64,000 nucleotides of DNA from Silvimonas amylolytica (GCF_014645555.1 NZ_BMLY01000004.1:385226-449225), one strand, 5' to 3'. Counted from the first letter of the stretch, positions 8,793 through 17,980 are shown. The notes: generated by a model from the letters alone, not told the origin. Numbers and translations: made by a program.

Positions 8793-9764
8793 ATGCCTGC
8801 CGCGCAACCTGCCCGCGACACCGTGACCACTTCTCCCACCGCGCGTTCTGTCGCCAGTCTGGTGCTGAACGCTCGTTTCAAACTGTTTGATCTGTTCCAG
8901 CATCATCCGGATAACGGCGACTTTACCCAACGCCTGACCGATATCGTCTGGCAATTGCAACTTGCCTGTGAGCAGGATGCCGATGTAGCGCTGGCCGTGA
9001 TTTTGCATGCCCAGGAAGGCAGCTACGGCATCCGTCACTCGGTAGATACGGCCATTGTGGTGGATCTGGTGTGCGAGCGACTGGATATGAATCCGCTGGA
9101 TCGCCAGTCGGTGGTGAGCGCGGCACTGACCATGAACATGGGCATGATGGCGTTGCAAGAAACGCTGTCACAGCAATCTTCGCCGCTCTCCAGTGCGCAG
9201 CGTGAAGAAATGCATCGTCATCCCATGATTGGCCGTGAAACATTGCGCAAGCTGGGTGTCTCTGATCAGTTATGGCTTGATTGCGTATTGCAACACCATG
9301 AGCTACCCGATGGCAGTGGTTATCCCGCTCGCCTTGAAGGTGAGGAGCTGCGGTTTGAGGCGCGGCTGATTGGTCTGGCGGACCGTTATTGCGCCATGCT
9401 GACCCAGTCGGCCTGGCGCAGCGGCAGCGTGGTCGATAGTGCTTTGTTCCGCACACTACGTACTCATGGCAGTGCTGCTGATGCCAAACTGGGGCGTTTG
9501 TTTGGCGATACCCTGGGCTTGTTTCCACCTGGCGCCGTTGTGAGAATGGCGAACGGTGAGAGCGGTGTGGTCAAGCAATATGCCAACGAAGCCGCGCCAC
9601 TGGTGACGGCCTTGTTTGACGATGCCGATATGCCGTTACTGGAGCCAGTTGATCGCGATACCGGCAACACCCAGTTTGCGATTGTCGAAATGCTCGACCC
9701 GACGTCATTGGTCGGGCGCGTCCAATTTGACCTGGTCTGGGGTGCAGCTGCAGCGGGTTTATAG
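8793..9764 (+). CDS. HD-GYP-related protein with degenerate HD motif
   Basis: A 323-residue cytosolic protein whose middle resembles HD-GYP cyclic-di-GMP phosphodiesterases. It keeps an upstream His (GIRHSVD), HRHPMIG, the GYP-region signature HHELPDGSGYP (168-178), and ADRY. The metal-binding HD-x-G-K position reads MNMGM (114-118), so the defining His-Asp pair and Lys are gone. Hydrolysis is therefore unlikely; binding or a structural role is more plausible. The C-terminal third (about 240-323) is unassigned. A 108-bp gap separates it from iscX, so it is likely its own transcript. Confidence 0.75.
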   Translation: MPAAQPARDTVTTSPTARSVASLVLNARFKLFDLFQHHPDNGDFTQRLTDIVWQLQLACEQDADVALAVILHAQEGSYGIRHSVDTAIVVDLVCERLDMNPLDRQSVVSAALTMNMGMMALQETLSQQSSPLSSAQREEMHRHPMIGRETLRKLGVSDQLWLDCVLQHHELPDGSGYPARLEGEELRFEARLIGLADRYCAMLTQSAWRSGSVVDSALFRTLRTHGSAADAKLGRLFGDTLGLFPPGAVVRMANGESGVVKQYANEAAPLVTALFDDADMPLLEPVDRDTGNTQFAIVEMLDPTSLVGRVQFDLVWGAAAAGL

Positions 9765-9839
9765 CGACGAGCGTGGTTTTTCTGCGCTTATATCCATTGA
9801 TATCTATTTACATCCACAACAAGAAGCAGGAATTGATTC

Positions 9840-10151
9840 ATGCAATTTGCTGAAGTGCTGGCCACTTTGCCAGCTGTTGACCACCTGGCTGGTCTGGAAC
9901 TGCTGGATGGCGAAACCGTCGCCGCCCGCCTGGAAAACAAACCCGGGCAAGCCGGTAGCGTGCGGGTTTACCATGCGCTGTATCAGGAATTTGGCGCTAT
10001 CGATACTGTTGCCGCCGATAAGGGTTTGCGTTTGTATGCCGAACACACGGTCGATGCACGTGCCAATCCGGGCAAACACCCCAATATTGATCGCCTGCTG
10101 ACGCTGGTTGAAGGTGGTCAGCCGTTTTCGGTCCGTCTGCTGCCGGCCTGA
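9840..10151 (+). CDS. DUF2322 family protein
   Basis: A 103-residue cytosolic protein of unknown function. It matches what I recall of the DUF2322 pattern: LPAVDHLAGLEL at the N-terminus, ENKPGQAGSVRVYHAL in the middle, and GLRLYAEHT followed by HPNIDRLL near the C-terminus. There is no signal peptide or membrane segment. It is 75 bp downstream of the HD-GYP-like gene and followed by a strong terminator, so it may be the second gene of a two-gene unit. Confidence 0.75.
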   Translation: MQFAEVLATLPAVDHLAGLELLDGETVAARLENKPGQAGSVRVYHALYQEFGAIDTVAADKGLRLYAEHTVDARANPGKHPNIDRLLTLVEGGQPFSVRLLPA

Positions 10152-10173
10152 ACGGGTGCAGGCATCAGGTACC

Positions 10174-10210
10174 AAAACAAAAAGGCCAGCTGTTGCTGGC
10201 CTTTTTGTTG
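10174..10210. terminator. Bidirectional rho-independent terminator
   Basis: Arms AAAAAGGCCAGC and GCTGGCCTTTTTG around a TGTT loop, with A- and T-runs on both sides. It serves the plus-strand DUF2322 gene and probably the convergent cysB gene. Confidence 0.9.
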
Positions 10211-10238
10211 TCTGGTGCACCGAGGTATAGCCCCTCGA

Positions 10239-11189
10239 TTACTCCTCTTCTTCGCCTTCCGGTTCGCTCATCAGTAGCGAACCTTGCACGGTTTCCCGCG
10301 TCAGGTGCGGTGAAAACAGTTCGATAAAGTCGAAGGCATAACCGCGCAGGTAGGCGTCACGACGCACACCAATGCGCGTGATGGAGGGTTCAAACAAATG
10401 GCCGGCATCGATGGCCACAAGGCCGCGATCCCGCTCCGGTTCAAATGCCATGGTCGCCAGAATACCGACGCCCAGCCCCAGCGTGACATAGGTCTTGATC
10501 ACGTCAGAGTCGATGGCAGTCAGCACGACATTCGGCGTCAGCCCCTGTTTTTCAAAGGCACGGTTAATGAGAGAACGCCCCGTGAAGGCAAAGTCGTACG
10601 TGACCAGCGGGTAGGCGGCGACATCGTCCAGGCCGATCTTGCGATCCAGTGCCGCCAGCGGATGGCCTTCCGGCACAACGATGGAACGATTCCACTCGTA
10701 ACACGGCAACATGGCCAGTTCCGGGTAGTGGTCTATCCCTTCTGTGGCGATGGCGATATCGGCCTCGCCTTCAACCACCATCTCGCTGATCTGGGTCGGG
10801 CTGCCTTGTTTGATCGACAAACGCACCTTGGGATAGCGTGACAAGAAGGCCTTGATGGTGCGCGGCAAGGCGTAACGGGCCTGGGTGTGTGTGGTCGCAA
10901 TGGTCAGGCTGCCGCCTTCTACATTCACAAACTCTTCGCCAATGCGCTTGAGGTTCTGCGCCTGCATCAAGATGCGTTCGGCAATATGCAGAATCTCGCG
11001 CCCGGGTGCGGTGACATCAACCACCCGTTTACCGTTGCGGATAAAGATCTGTACGCCCAGTTCGTCTTCCAGCAAGCGGATCTGTTTGGAAATCCCCGGC
11101 TGGGAGGTATGCAGTTTTTCTGCTGCTTCAGAGACGTTCAGTCCTTGTTTTGATACTTCAACCAGGTACCGCAATTGCTGTAATTTCAT
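10239..11189 (-). CDS. cysB: LysR-type cysteine regulon regulator CysB
   Basis: This 316-residue LysR-type activator of sulfate assimilation responds to O-acetylserine/N-acetylserine, the CysE product. The N-terminal winged helix-turn-helix (MKLQQLRYLVEV, TSQPGISKQIRLLEDELG) is followed by the two-lobed effector domain with the CysB-typical SLTIATTHTQARYALP and RYPKVRLSIKQGSP. It ends in an acidic EGEEEE tail. It is divergent from the TauE-like exporter, with cysH beyond, which supports the assignment. Confidence 0.95.
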   Translation of the reverse strand: MKLQQLRYLVEVSKQGLNVSEAAEKLHTSQPGISKQIRLLEDELGVQIFIRNGKRVVDVTAPGREILHIAERILMQAQNLKRIGEEFVNVEGGSLTIATTHTQARYALPRTIKAFLSRYPKVRLSIKQGSPTQISEMVVEGEADIAIATEGIDHYPELAMLPCYEWNRSIVVPEGHPLAALDRKIGLDDVAAYPLVTYDFAFTGRSLINRAFEKQGLTPNVVLTAIDSDVIKTYVTLGLGVGILATMAFEPERDRGLVAIDAGHLFEPSITRIGVRRDAYLRGYAFDFIELFSPHLTRETVQGSLLMSEPEGEEEE

Positions 11190-11321
11190 GGCTTTCCCAA
11201 TAAATAACCACGCATTCTAAAATCTTAACATAACAGTCTATAGCATTATAAACCCAATGATATGATCGCCAGTTCCGGGGGAAAAAACGGTGCGTGCATC
11301 CCTCATAAGAGGGATGGTTAG
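11190..11321. promoter_or_regulatory. Divergent cysB / exporter promoter region
   Basis: A 132-bp AT-rich intergenic region between divergent cysB and the TauE-like gene. A -10-like TATGAT lies at 11261-11266 for the plus-strand gene, but no good -35 is seen, as is common for CysB-activated promoters. CysB binding here is expected from context, not demonstrated by a motif match. Confidence 0.4.
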
Positions 11322-12095
11322 ATGGCGTTGGGTTTCATTGTTTCTGGCCTTTTGGTCGGGTTTATTGTCGGCATGACCGGCGTGGGCGGCGGTTCCTTGA
11401 TGACGCCGATCCTGTTGTTTTTTGGTATCAACCCAGCCACGGCAGTCGGTACGGATTTGCTGTATGCGGCCATTACCAAATCAGGCGGCGTCTGGGTTCA
11501 CCATCGCAACCGCAATATCGACTGGAAAATCACGGGCTGGCTGGCTTTGGGGAGTGTCCCCGCCGCCATGGTGACGGTGTTTTTCCTCCATCGCTTGCAG
11601 ACAGATCAAGCGGTGATTAATGGTTTGATCAAACATATGCTCGGGGTGGCACTCCTGCTGACTGCGGCGGCCATTCTGGCCAAACCACTGATCCAGAAGG
11701 CCACACTCTCGGGCGATCTGACCCTCAAGGCAGATTCCACCAGCCGCCGTATCATTACCGTGATCGTCGGGCTGGTGCTGGGCGTGATCGTGACGCTTTC
11801 CTCGATTGGTGCCGGTGCGCTGGGCACCATTGCGCTGTTTTTGCTCTACCCGTTGATCCCGACTTCGCGGCTCGTGGGCACCGAAATTGCCCATGCTGTT
11901 CCCCTGACCCTGGTTGCAGGTCTGGGTCATGCCGGTCTGGGTAACCTGGATTGGGGCATTCTGGGGTTCTTGCTGGTCGGTTCGTTGCCCGGGATTTACT
12001 TTGGAAGCCAGCTGTCCGGTCGTCTGCCCGATCGTCTTCTGCGTCCCTTGCTGGCCTTGATGCTGGCACTGGTCGGCAGCAAATTGGTTTTCTAG
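11322..12095 (+). CDS. TauE/SafE-family membrane transporter (probable sulfur-compound exporter)
   Basis: A 257-residue inner-membrane protein with about eight hydrophobic segments. It has the internal-duplication pattern of TauE/SafE: GFIVGMTGVGGGSLMTPIL near the start, and TLSSIGAGALGTIALFLLYP in the second half. The family moves sulfite, sulfonate-derived or other anions. Placement between cysB and cysH suggests a sulfur anion substrate, probably sulfite. It is followed after 37 bp by cysH, so the two are likely an operon. Confidence 0.85.
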   Translation: MALGFIVSGLLVGFIVGMTGVGGGSLMTPILLFFGINPATAVGTDLLYAAITKSGGVWVHHRNRNIDWKITGWLALGSVPAAMVTVFFLHRLQTDQAVINGLIKHMLGVALLLTAAAILAKPLIQKATLSGDLTLKADSTSRRIITVIVGLVLGVIVTLSSIGAGALGTIALFLLYPLIPTSRLVGTEIAHAVPLTLVAGLGHAGLGNLDWGILGFLLVGSLPGIYFGSQLSGRLPDRLLRPLLALMLALVGSKLVF

Positions 12096-12132
12096 GCCCT
12101 TTTTTCTGAATTCATCGCATCCGGAGTTATTG

Positions 12133-12861
12133 ATGGATCTCGATAGCAAGATTGCCGACACACTGGCATTGCTCAAGCGTATTGCCACCGACTATTCGCC
12201 CGCCGTGTTTGCCAACTCGTTTGGTGCTGAAGACATGGTGCTGACGGACCTGATCGCTCGGCACAACATTGGCATTGATGCATTTAGTCTGGACACCGGC
12301 CGCCTGCCGGAAGAAACCTATGAACTGATGCAAACCGTCCGTGAACGGTATCCGGAGCACGCGGTGCAGGTGTTCTTTCCGGATGCCGCCGCTGTTGAGG
12401 CCTACGTCAAACAAAATGGCGTCAATGGCTTTTATGAGTCTGTGGACCTGCGCAAATCCTGTTGCCACATCCGCAAGATCGAGCCGTTGCAACGCGCGCT
12501 GTCTGGCAAGAAGGCCTGGGTGACTGGACTGCGCCGCGAGCAATCCCCCACGCGGACTGACCTGGGCAACCAGGAATATGACGCGGGTAACGGCCTGGAG
12601 AAATTCAATCCGCTGATTGAGTGGACCGAGAAAGATGTCTGGGCCTACATCAAGGCCAACAATGTGCCGTACAACAAATTGCACGACCGCCATTATCCGT
12701 CGATTGGTTGCGCGCCCTGTACGCGTGCCATCGCGATGGGTGAAGACGTGCGCGCCGGCCGCTGGTGGTGGGAAAATCCTGAAAACAAGGAATGCGGTTT
12801 GCACGTAAAAGACGGCGGCGAGGTCAGTGCTGTTTCGTTTGTTTCGTCGGTAAATCGTTGA
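12133..12861 (+). CDS. cysH: Assimilatory APS reductase (CysH, Fe-S type)
   Basis: Reduces adenylylsulfate to sulfite in cysteine synthesis. The 242-residue protein shows the SFGAEDMVLTDL nucleotide loop, LDTGRLPEETY, KSCCHIRK, SIGCAPCTRA and the catalytic KECGLH. The two cysteine pairs (CC and CxxC) mark the [4Fe-4S] APS-reductase type rather than the cluster-free PAPS type of enterics. The ATG at 12133 sits 6 bp after GGAG; a TTG three bases upstream is less well placed. Its cluster ties it functionally to the isc operon. Confidence 0.94.
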   Translation: MDLDSKIADTLALLKRIATDYSPAVFANSFGAEDMVLTDLIARHNIGIDAFSLDTGRLPEETYELMQTVRERYPEHAVQVFFPDAAAVEAYVKQNGVNGFYESVDLRKSCCHIRKIEPLQRALSGKKAWVTGLRREQSPTRTDLGNQEYDAGNGLEKFNPLIEWTEKDVWAYIKANNVPYNKLHDRHYPSIGCAPCTRAIAMGEDVRAGRWWWENPENKECGLHVKDGGEVSAVSFVSSVNR

Positions 12862-12903
12862 TAGTTAGCAACGAGAACGCCGGACTCGTTGCCTGATTCT
12901 TAC

Positions 12904-12936
12904 AATGCCGCCATCATTATGGCGGCATTATCGTTT
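12904..12936 (+). terminator. Terminator after cysH
   Basis: A perfect 11-bp stem AATGCCGCCAT / ATGGCGGCATT (12904-12914, 12919-12929) with a CATT loop, followed after a few bases by a run of five Ts. Confidence 0.8.
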
Positions 12937-13036
12937 TTGCTTTGGCAATACTGCGCCGCATCAAAGGTGTGGCGATAAAAAGAAAACATGAAACAAAAAC
13001 CTGAATTCAGTTCAGGACAGAGGAAAGGAATCAAAC

Positions 13037-13918
13037 ATGAGTGGCATTCAATACCTGATTGGCGTTGATGGCGGGGGTACCGGCACGCGTATCTGTATTT
13101 CCGGGCTCGATGGCAAGGAATTGACCCGCACTGAAGGCGGTGCCTCGGCGCTGCAACAAGGTATCGACAAAGCCTGGGACAATATTGTGGCGACCATCCG
13201 CACCGGCTTTGCCGCGCTGGGAATCAACGCGCCAGATTTTGCCCAATGTGCTGTCGGCCTTGGTTTGTCTGGGGTGCATAACCGCGCATGGGCCGCCGAG
13301 TTTGAAGCCAAAAACCCGGGCTTTGCCCGCATCATTGTTGAGACTGATGGTTTTTCGACGCTGCTGGGGGCGCACAAAGGCCTGCACGGCGGCATCATCG
13401 CGGTTGGTACGGGTTCGATCGGCGAAGCCTGGTTGCCGGACGGCAAACGCATTGAAGTCGGCGGCTGGGGTTTCCCCACGTCCGATGAAGGTTCTGGCGC
13501 GTATCTGGGCCTGAAAGCCATCAATCATGTACAGCGTCTGTTTGATGGCCGTCAGCCGATGACTGATTTCGGTCGCGCCTTGTTTGCCGTGGTCGGCGAC
13601 ACCAAGGAAAAGATTTTTGAATGGATGGGCAAAATGAAGCAGGGCGAATGCGCCTCGCTCTCGCCCATCATCGTCCAGTTTGGCGAAACCGATGAAGTCG
13701 CGCGCGGCTTCTTGCAAGATGCTGGTCGCGAGATTGAAATGATTGGTGCTGCGTTGCGCGCCAGTGCGCCGACCCTGCCGATTGCCATTTGCGGCGGCGG
13801 CCTTTCTGAAGCCCTGCGTCCATACATTCCGGCTGCGTTTCTCGCGACGACCACGCGCGCGCAAGCCGATTCATGTGCCGGTGCTTTGATCCTGATCCAC
13901 AAGGCGGTAACAGCCTGA
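13037..13918 (+). CDS. BadF/BadG-family glucosamine/N-acetylglucosamine kinase
   Basis: A 293-residue ASKHA-fold kinase. It shows the phosphate-1 loop GVDGGGTGTR (residues 8-17), an AVGLGLSG segment, the phosphate-2 region IIAVGTGSIGEAW with GGWGFPTSDEGSGAYLG, and an adenosine loop ICGGGLSEAL. This pattern matches bacterial glucosamine kinases (GspK-like) and eukaryotic NAGK. It lies directly upstream of a GntR regulator and a sugar ABC transporter, so it probably phosphorylates the imported amino sugar. Exact sugar is inference. Confidence 0.85.
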   Translation: MSGIQYLIGVDGGGTGTRICISGLDGKELTRTEGGASALQQGIDKAWDNIVATIRTGFAALGINAPDFAQCAVGLGLSGVHNRAWAAEFEAKNPGFARIIVETDGFSTLLGAHKGLHGGIIAVGTGSIGEAWLPDGKRIEVGGWGFPTSDEGSGAYLGLKAINHVQRLFDGRQPMTDFGRALFAVVGDTKEKIFEWMGKMKQGECASLSPIIVQFGETDEVARGFLQDAGREIEMIGAALRASAPTLPIAICGGGLSEALRPYIPAAFLATTTRAQADSCAGALILIHKAVTA

Positions 13919-14018
13919 GTGTCTGGTAATGCGCGACGGTGCCCAGTGCCCGTCGCCAGGCATTGTTGACCCGCCCCGGCACGACCGGGGTGCTTGCCAA
14001 TCTGGGGAGAGCAGGACC

Positions 14019-14765
14019 ATGGATCAGCAGCAAAAGCTGTTGTTTCTCAAGCCCGAAGCAGACAGCGCGACGCCGCTTTATCTGCAGCTGAGCCATAAGC
14101 TCGCGGCCGCTATTCATGCCGGCTTCTGGAAAGCCGAAGACCCGCTGCCGTCTGAGCGGACTTTCTGTGAAGTGCTGGGTTTGTCGCGCGTCACGGCGCG
14201 CAAGGCGCTGGATCTCTTGTACGAGCAAGGGATGATCGTGCGCCGTCAGGGGGCTGGGACGTTTATTACGCCCAAGCTGGAGCAGCCGCTCTCACGCCTG
14301 ACCAACTTGTCTGAAATGCTCAAGCAGCGTGGCTTTGTGCCAGGTAGTCGCTGGCTTAAACGCGAAGTGGCACCAGCGACGGCAGAAGAATTGATGCGAC
14401 TGAATCTGGCTCCCAATGCGCGGGTGTCGCGGTTGTTACGGGTCCGGACAGCGAACGACGTGGTCATGGCGGTCGAAGAGACTGCTTTGCCGCATCATCT
14501 CGTGGCGGATCCGGCCAAAATCGGGGATTCGTTGTATGAATACATGCAGAACGCCCGGCTAGGTGTTGTAAGAGCGATACAGAATATCGCTGCGGTCAAT
14601 GCAAATGCCCGTCTGGCAAGCCTGGCGGACATTCCAGAGGGACAAGCCATGTTGCATCTTGTGCGCGTGGGTTATCTGGAAAATGGCCTGCCCGTTGAAC
14701 TGACGCACTCCTGGTTTCGTAGTGACTACTACGACTTTGTCGTTGAGTTGCATCGCAAGGCTTAG
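14019..14765 (+). CDS. GntR-family (HutC/FarR type) transcriptional regulator
   Basis: A 248-residue regulator with an N-terminal winged helix (YLQLSHKLAAAIHAG, PSERTFCEVLGLSRVTARKALDLLYEQG) and a UTRA ligand-binding domain (about 90-245). The UTRA domain commonly senses phosphorylated sugars such as GlcN-6-P. The ATG at 14019 follows GGGGAGAGCAGG; an in-frame ATG at 13929 would add 30 poorly conserved residues. It lies between the amino-sugar kinase and the ABC transporter it presumably controls. Confidence 0.9.
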   Translation: MDQQQKLLFLKPEADSATPLYLQLSHKLAAAIHAGFWKAEDPLPSERTFCEVLGLSRVTARKALDLLYEQGMIVRRQGAGTFITPKLEQPLSRLTNLSEMLKQRGFVPGSRWLKREVAPATAEELMRLNLAPNARVSRLLRVRTANDVVMAVEETALPHHLVADPAKIGDSLYEYMQNARLGVVRAIQNIAAVNANARLASLADIPEGQAMLHLVRVGYLENGLPVELTHSWFRSDYYDFVVELHRKA

Positions 14766-15285
14766 TGTTTATGCGGCCTCAGGGCAATTGCTTAGGGTAT
14801 TTGCTGTAGTCAGGTGTTTTACGTAAGTGTAATTAACTACAAAATATGAGAATCAGGCCGTTCATCTGGCAAGGCGCGACGCACAGGTCCGCTTAATGCG
14901 CAGGCTTCGAAGTGATTCACCGTATTGATAAATTGTTGTAACCTGCCAAAGCCTCGAGAAACGAGGCGGCATGGCCAGGCGCTAAAAAGCAGCCGGCCAG
15001 GAACCAGAAATAACCGGCAACGACCGGACTGAGCATGAGGATGGGGTAGTCACCGCACACTGGGCGGGGCGCCCCGGGAAACGAAACTAGGATAGGTATT
15101 TCGGCGGGTGCAGCCTGACTGCGCTTTGTCGCGCGCAACCTGGGAGAAGGTGCGTGCGCGGCCGCCTGCAGTATCACGCCTTTTTTGCGTCCGTATTCCT
15201 TTCGCTATTTCTGTGTTCCATGCCGCACTGGCCGGTTTCGGTCAGTGTCCATGACACCAGTTTGAATAGAGGATGAGGAATCGAG
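14766..15285. other. 520-bp region upstream of the sugar transporter; no gene seen
   Basis: No convincing coding frame. The left part (14800-14860) is AT-rich and contains GTAATTAACTAC-like sequence that could hold a GntR operator. The right part (14940-15180) is GC-rich with several small inverted repeats and could be a structured leader. A good ribosome-binding stretch (AGAGGATGAGGAATCGAG) precedes the first binding-protein gene. I recognise no known riboswitch. Confidence 0.4.
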
Positions 15286-16539
15286 ATGAAGTTCAGGCAG
15301 TCCGTTCTGACCCTTGTTGCCGCCAGTTGTGCTTTTGCGTCGTTGTCTGCCGTTGCTGCAGACAAGACCAAAGTTGAATTCTGGTCGAACAGCCTCTCCC
15401 CGAAGTTCGACGCGGTCATGAAAGATCTCACGGCCCGTTTCAACGCAGCCAATCCCGATATTCAAGCTGTCTGGGTCGATGTCGACTGGGACGCCTTCCA
15501 GCCCCGTTTTATTTCTGCCGTTGCCGCCGGCAACGCGCCTGATCTGGTGAATCTGCCTGTGCCCTGGGCTGCTGAATATGCGCAGAAAGGGTTGCTGCTG
15601 CCGCTGGATAGCAAGATCAATGGCTTCAAGGGTATGTATACCGACGCCGCACTCAAAGATGTCACCTACAACGGCAAGGTGTACGGCCTGCCGTGGTACA
15701 ACTCAGTGTCGATCATTGCTTATAACAAAGGTATTTTCGACAAGGCCGGTTTGAAGACTGCCCCGAAATCACTGGATGAACTGTTTGCCTACTCCAGACA
15801 GATCAAGGACAAAACAGGCGTAGCCGGTTTTGCGCCCAAGGTGCAGGAGTTTTCCAGCTGGTTCATGTATCAAGGCTTGCCGGTCATCCAGAATGGCAAG
15901 GCTGTCTTCAATAGCCCGGAACACGTGAAGTTTGTAGAGCGTTTTGCCCAGGCCTGGAAAGATGGCTCGATCCCCAAAGATGTCTTCAAAATGGAGTTCG
16001 AGCAGGAAATCGCGGCCTATGACTCGGGCAAGATCGCCATGATGACGACTTCCCCGCAAGCGCTCAAACGCACCCAGACCGATGCCAAGCCAGTGTACGC
16101 GCAGACCGTCACGGCCTCGTTCCCGCTGTCCAAAGGTAATACGCCGTTTGGTGGCTATCTCTTCTTCTGGTCTGTCCCACAAGGCTCGAAGCACGCTGAT
16201 GCGGCCATCAAGCTGGGTCAGTTCCTGACCAATGATGCCAATCAGCTGGCGTTCTCCAAAGCCACTGAAACCACATTCCCTTCGACCCGCAATGCGGTGA
16301 GCGATGCGTATTTCCAGAGCGGCGCCAATTCGGCTGACCCGATCGAACATGGTCGCGCTGTTGCTGCGGAGGCTATACGCCAGGCCCGTACGCTGACCGT
16401 AACGGGTCTGCCGGACGAAGCCGCGATGAACAAAAAACTTCAGGATGAACTGGAAGAGGCGATCTCCGGACGCAAGCCCGTTAAACAGGCGCTGGATGAA
16501 GCTGTTGCATTCTGGAACGGCAAACTTGGCGCCAAATAA
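15286..16539 (+). CDS. Sugar ABC transporter substrate-binding protein (copy 1)
   Basis: A 417-residue periplasmic binding protein with an N-terminal signal peptide ending near AVAA. The mature part begins DKTKVEFWSNSLSPKFDAV, typical of family 1 extracellular solute-binding proteins for oligosaccharides. It shares long identical blocks with the next gene (LPWYNSVSIIAYNK; FEQEIAAY-SGKIAMMTT; FSKATETTFPST), so they are tandem paralogues. Likely ligand is an amino sugar or chito-oligosaccharide, judged from the adjacent kinase and regulator. Confidence 0.92.
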   Translation: MKFRQSVLTLVAASCAFASLSAVAADKTKVEFWSNSLSPKFDAVMKDLTARFNAANPDIQAVWVDVDWDAFQPRFISAVAAGNAPDLVNLPVPWAAEYAQKGLLLPLDSKINGFKGMYTDAALKDVTYNGKVYGLPWYNSVSIIAYNKGIFDKAGLKTAPKSLDELFAYSRQIKDKTGVAGFAPKVQEFSSWFMYQGLPVIQNGKAVFNSPEHVKFVERFAQAWKDGSIPKDVFKMEFEQEIAAYDSGKIAMMTTSPQALKRTQTDAKPVYAQTVTASFPLSKGNTPFGGYLFFWSVPQGSKHADAAIKLGQFLTNDANQLAFSKATETTFPSTRNAVSDAYFQSGANSADPIEHGRAVAAEAIRQARTLTVTGLPDEAAMNKKLQDELEEAISGRKPVKQALDEAVAFWNGKLGAK

Positions 16540-16732
16540 GGCTTTGACAGTGGGTAGGTGTAATTCGCAATTGACAGTTGTGATATCTGAAATTTCGCCG
16601 CGGGTATTCTGCTACACTCCCGCAGCGTGCTGAAATCCGCATGATCTGGTGGGCACACGCCGGATCAAGTGTGGTGTACCGCAAGGAAAAGATTCCTGGC
16701 GTATTTGTCGATAACTCCAAGAGGAAGACAAG

Positions 16733-17980
16733 ATGAAGCTCAAGAAGATGTTGGCCGTTGGCGCAGTGGTATTCGGTTTTGCTTCTGTTTACGCACAAGC
16801 TGATACTGAACTCGAATTCTGGACCATGAACCTGGCTCCGAAATTCAACGATTACTTCAACAAGTCCGTTGCTGATTTCAACAAAGCCAACCCTGGCCTG
16901 ACCGCCAAGTGGGTTGACATGAACTGGGATCAGATCCAGCCCAAGCTGATCGCCTCCATCGCTGCTGGCAACCCGCCGGCACTGGTGAACTTCAACGTGC
17001 CTTGGGTGCATGATTTTGCCGCTCAAGGCAACATCCTGCCGGTTGACCAGTACATGGGCGCCGCCAAGAACAACTACTCCGTTGGCGCGATCAAGGACGT
17101 AACGGTGAACGGTAAGGTTTACGCCTTCCCGTGGTACAACTCCGTGTCCATCATTGCCTACAACAAGGACATCCTGGCCAAGGCCGGTGTGAAGACTGCG
17201 CCGAAGAACTTTGACGAGTTCGTGAACGACGGCAAGCAAATCACCGCCAAGACTGGTGTTCCGGCTTACGCACCGAAGCTGGGTAACTTCGTGGGGTGGT
17301 TCTACTACGCCGGTCTGCCAGTTGTTGAAAACGGCAAGGCCGTGTTCAACAGCCCGAAGCACGTTGCATTCGTGCAAAAGTTTGCCGACCTGTACAAGGC
17401 TGGCGTGATGCCGAAGGACGTGTTCAAGGTTGAGTTCGAGCAGGAAATCGCTGCATACAACTCCGGCAAGATCGCCATGATGACGACTGCTCCGCAAGCC
17501 CTGAAGCGCACCGAAACCGACGCCAAGGACATCTATGCCAAGACTGGCGTGGCCAAGTTCCCGGTTGACGCTGGCAAGATGGCCTTCGGCGCATGGCTGA
17601 TGGACTTCGTGATTCCGAAGGGCACCAAAGACCCGGCAGCTGCCGGCAAGCTGGGCGTGTTCCTGACCAACGACCAGTCGCAAGTTGCTTTCTCCAAGGC
17701 AACCGAAACCACCTTCCCGTCGACCAAGAAGGGCAACCTGGATCCGTACTTCCAGGCTGGTGCCAAGAGTGCCGATCCGGTTGAAGCTGGCCGTGCTGCT
17801 GCCGCTGCCTCCATGGACAACGCTCGCACTCTGACCATCCCGCCGGGCGTGCTGCCGGACGAAGCTGCAATGACCAAGAAGCTGCAAGACGAAATCCAGG
17901 ACGCTGTTGAAGGCCGCAAGCCGGTCAAGGCTGCTCTGGATGAGGCTGTTGCTGCCTGGAACGAAAAGCTGAAGAAGTAA
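16733..17980 (+). CDS. Sugar ABC transporter substrate-binding protein (copy 2)
   Basis: A 415-residue paralogue of the preceding gene, with a signal peptide ending near AQA and a mature start at DTELEFWTMNLAPKF. Codon use is unusually biased to a few preferred codons (for example AAG for Lys and CTG for Leu), which suggests very high expression. A strong hairpin follows at 18005-18038, then the permease genes. Compared with copy 1 the ligand-facing segments differ (YYAGLPVV versus MYQGLPVI; GAWLMDFV versus GGYLFFWS), so specificity may differ. Confidence 0.93.
   Translation: MKLKKMLAVGAVVFGFASVYAQADTELEFWTMNLAPKFNDYFNKSVADFNKANPGLTAKWVDMNWDQIQPKLIASIAAGNPPALVNFNVPWVHDFAAQGNILPVDQYMGAAKNNYSVGAIKDVTVNGKVYAFPWYNSVSIIAYNKDILAKAGVKTAPKNFDEFVNDGKQITAKTGVPAYAPKLGNFVGWFYYAGLPVVENGKAVFNSPKHVAFVQKFADLYKAGVMPKDVFKVEFEQEIAAYNSGKIAMMTTAPQALKRTETDAKDIYAKTGVAKFPVDAGKMAFGAWLMDFVIPKGTKDPAAAGKLGVFLTNDQSQVAFSKATETTFPSTKKGNLDPYFQAGAKSADPVEAGRAAAAASMDNARTLTIPPGVLPDEAAMTKKLQDEIQDAVEGRKPVKAALDEAVAAWNEKLKK

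Noticed and set aside
14805..14841. TGTAGT ... ACTACA inverted repeat as a GntR operator
   Set aside because: Six-base arms 25 bp apart are expected by chance and do not match a known GntR half-site.
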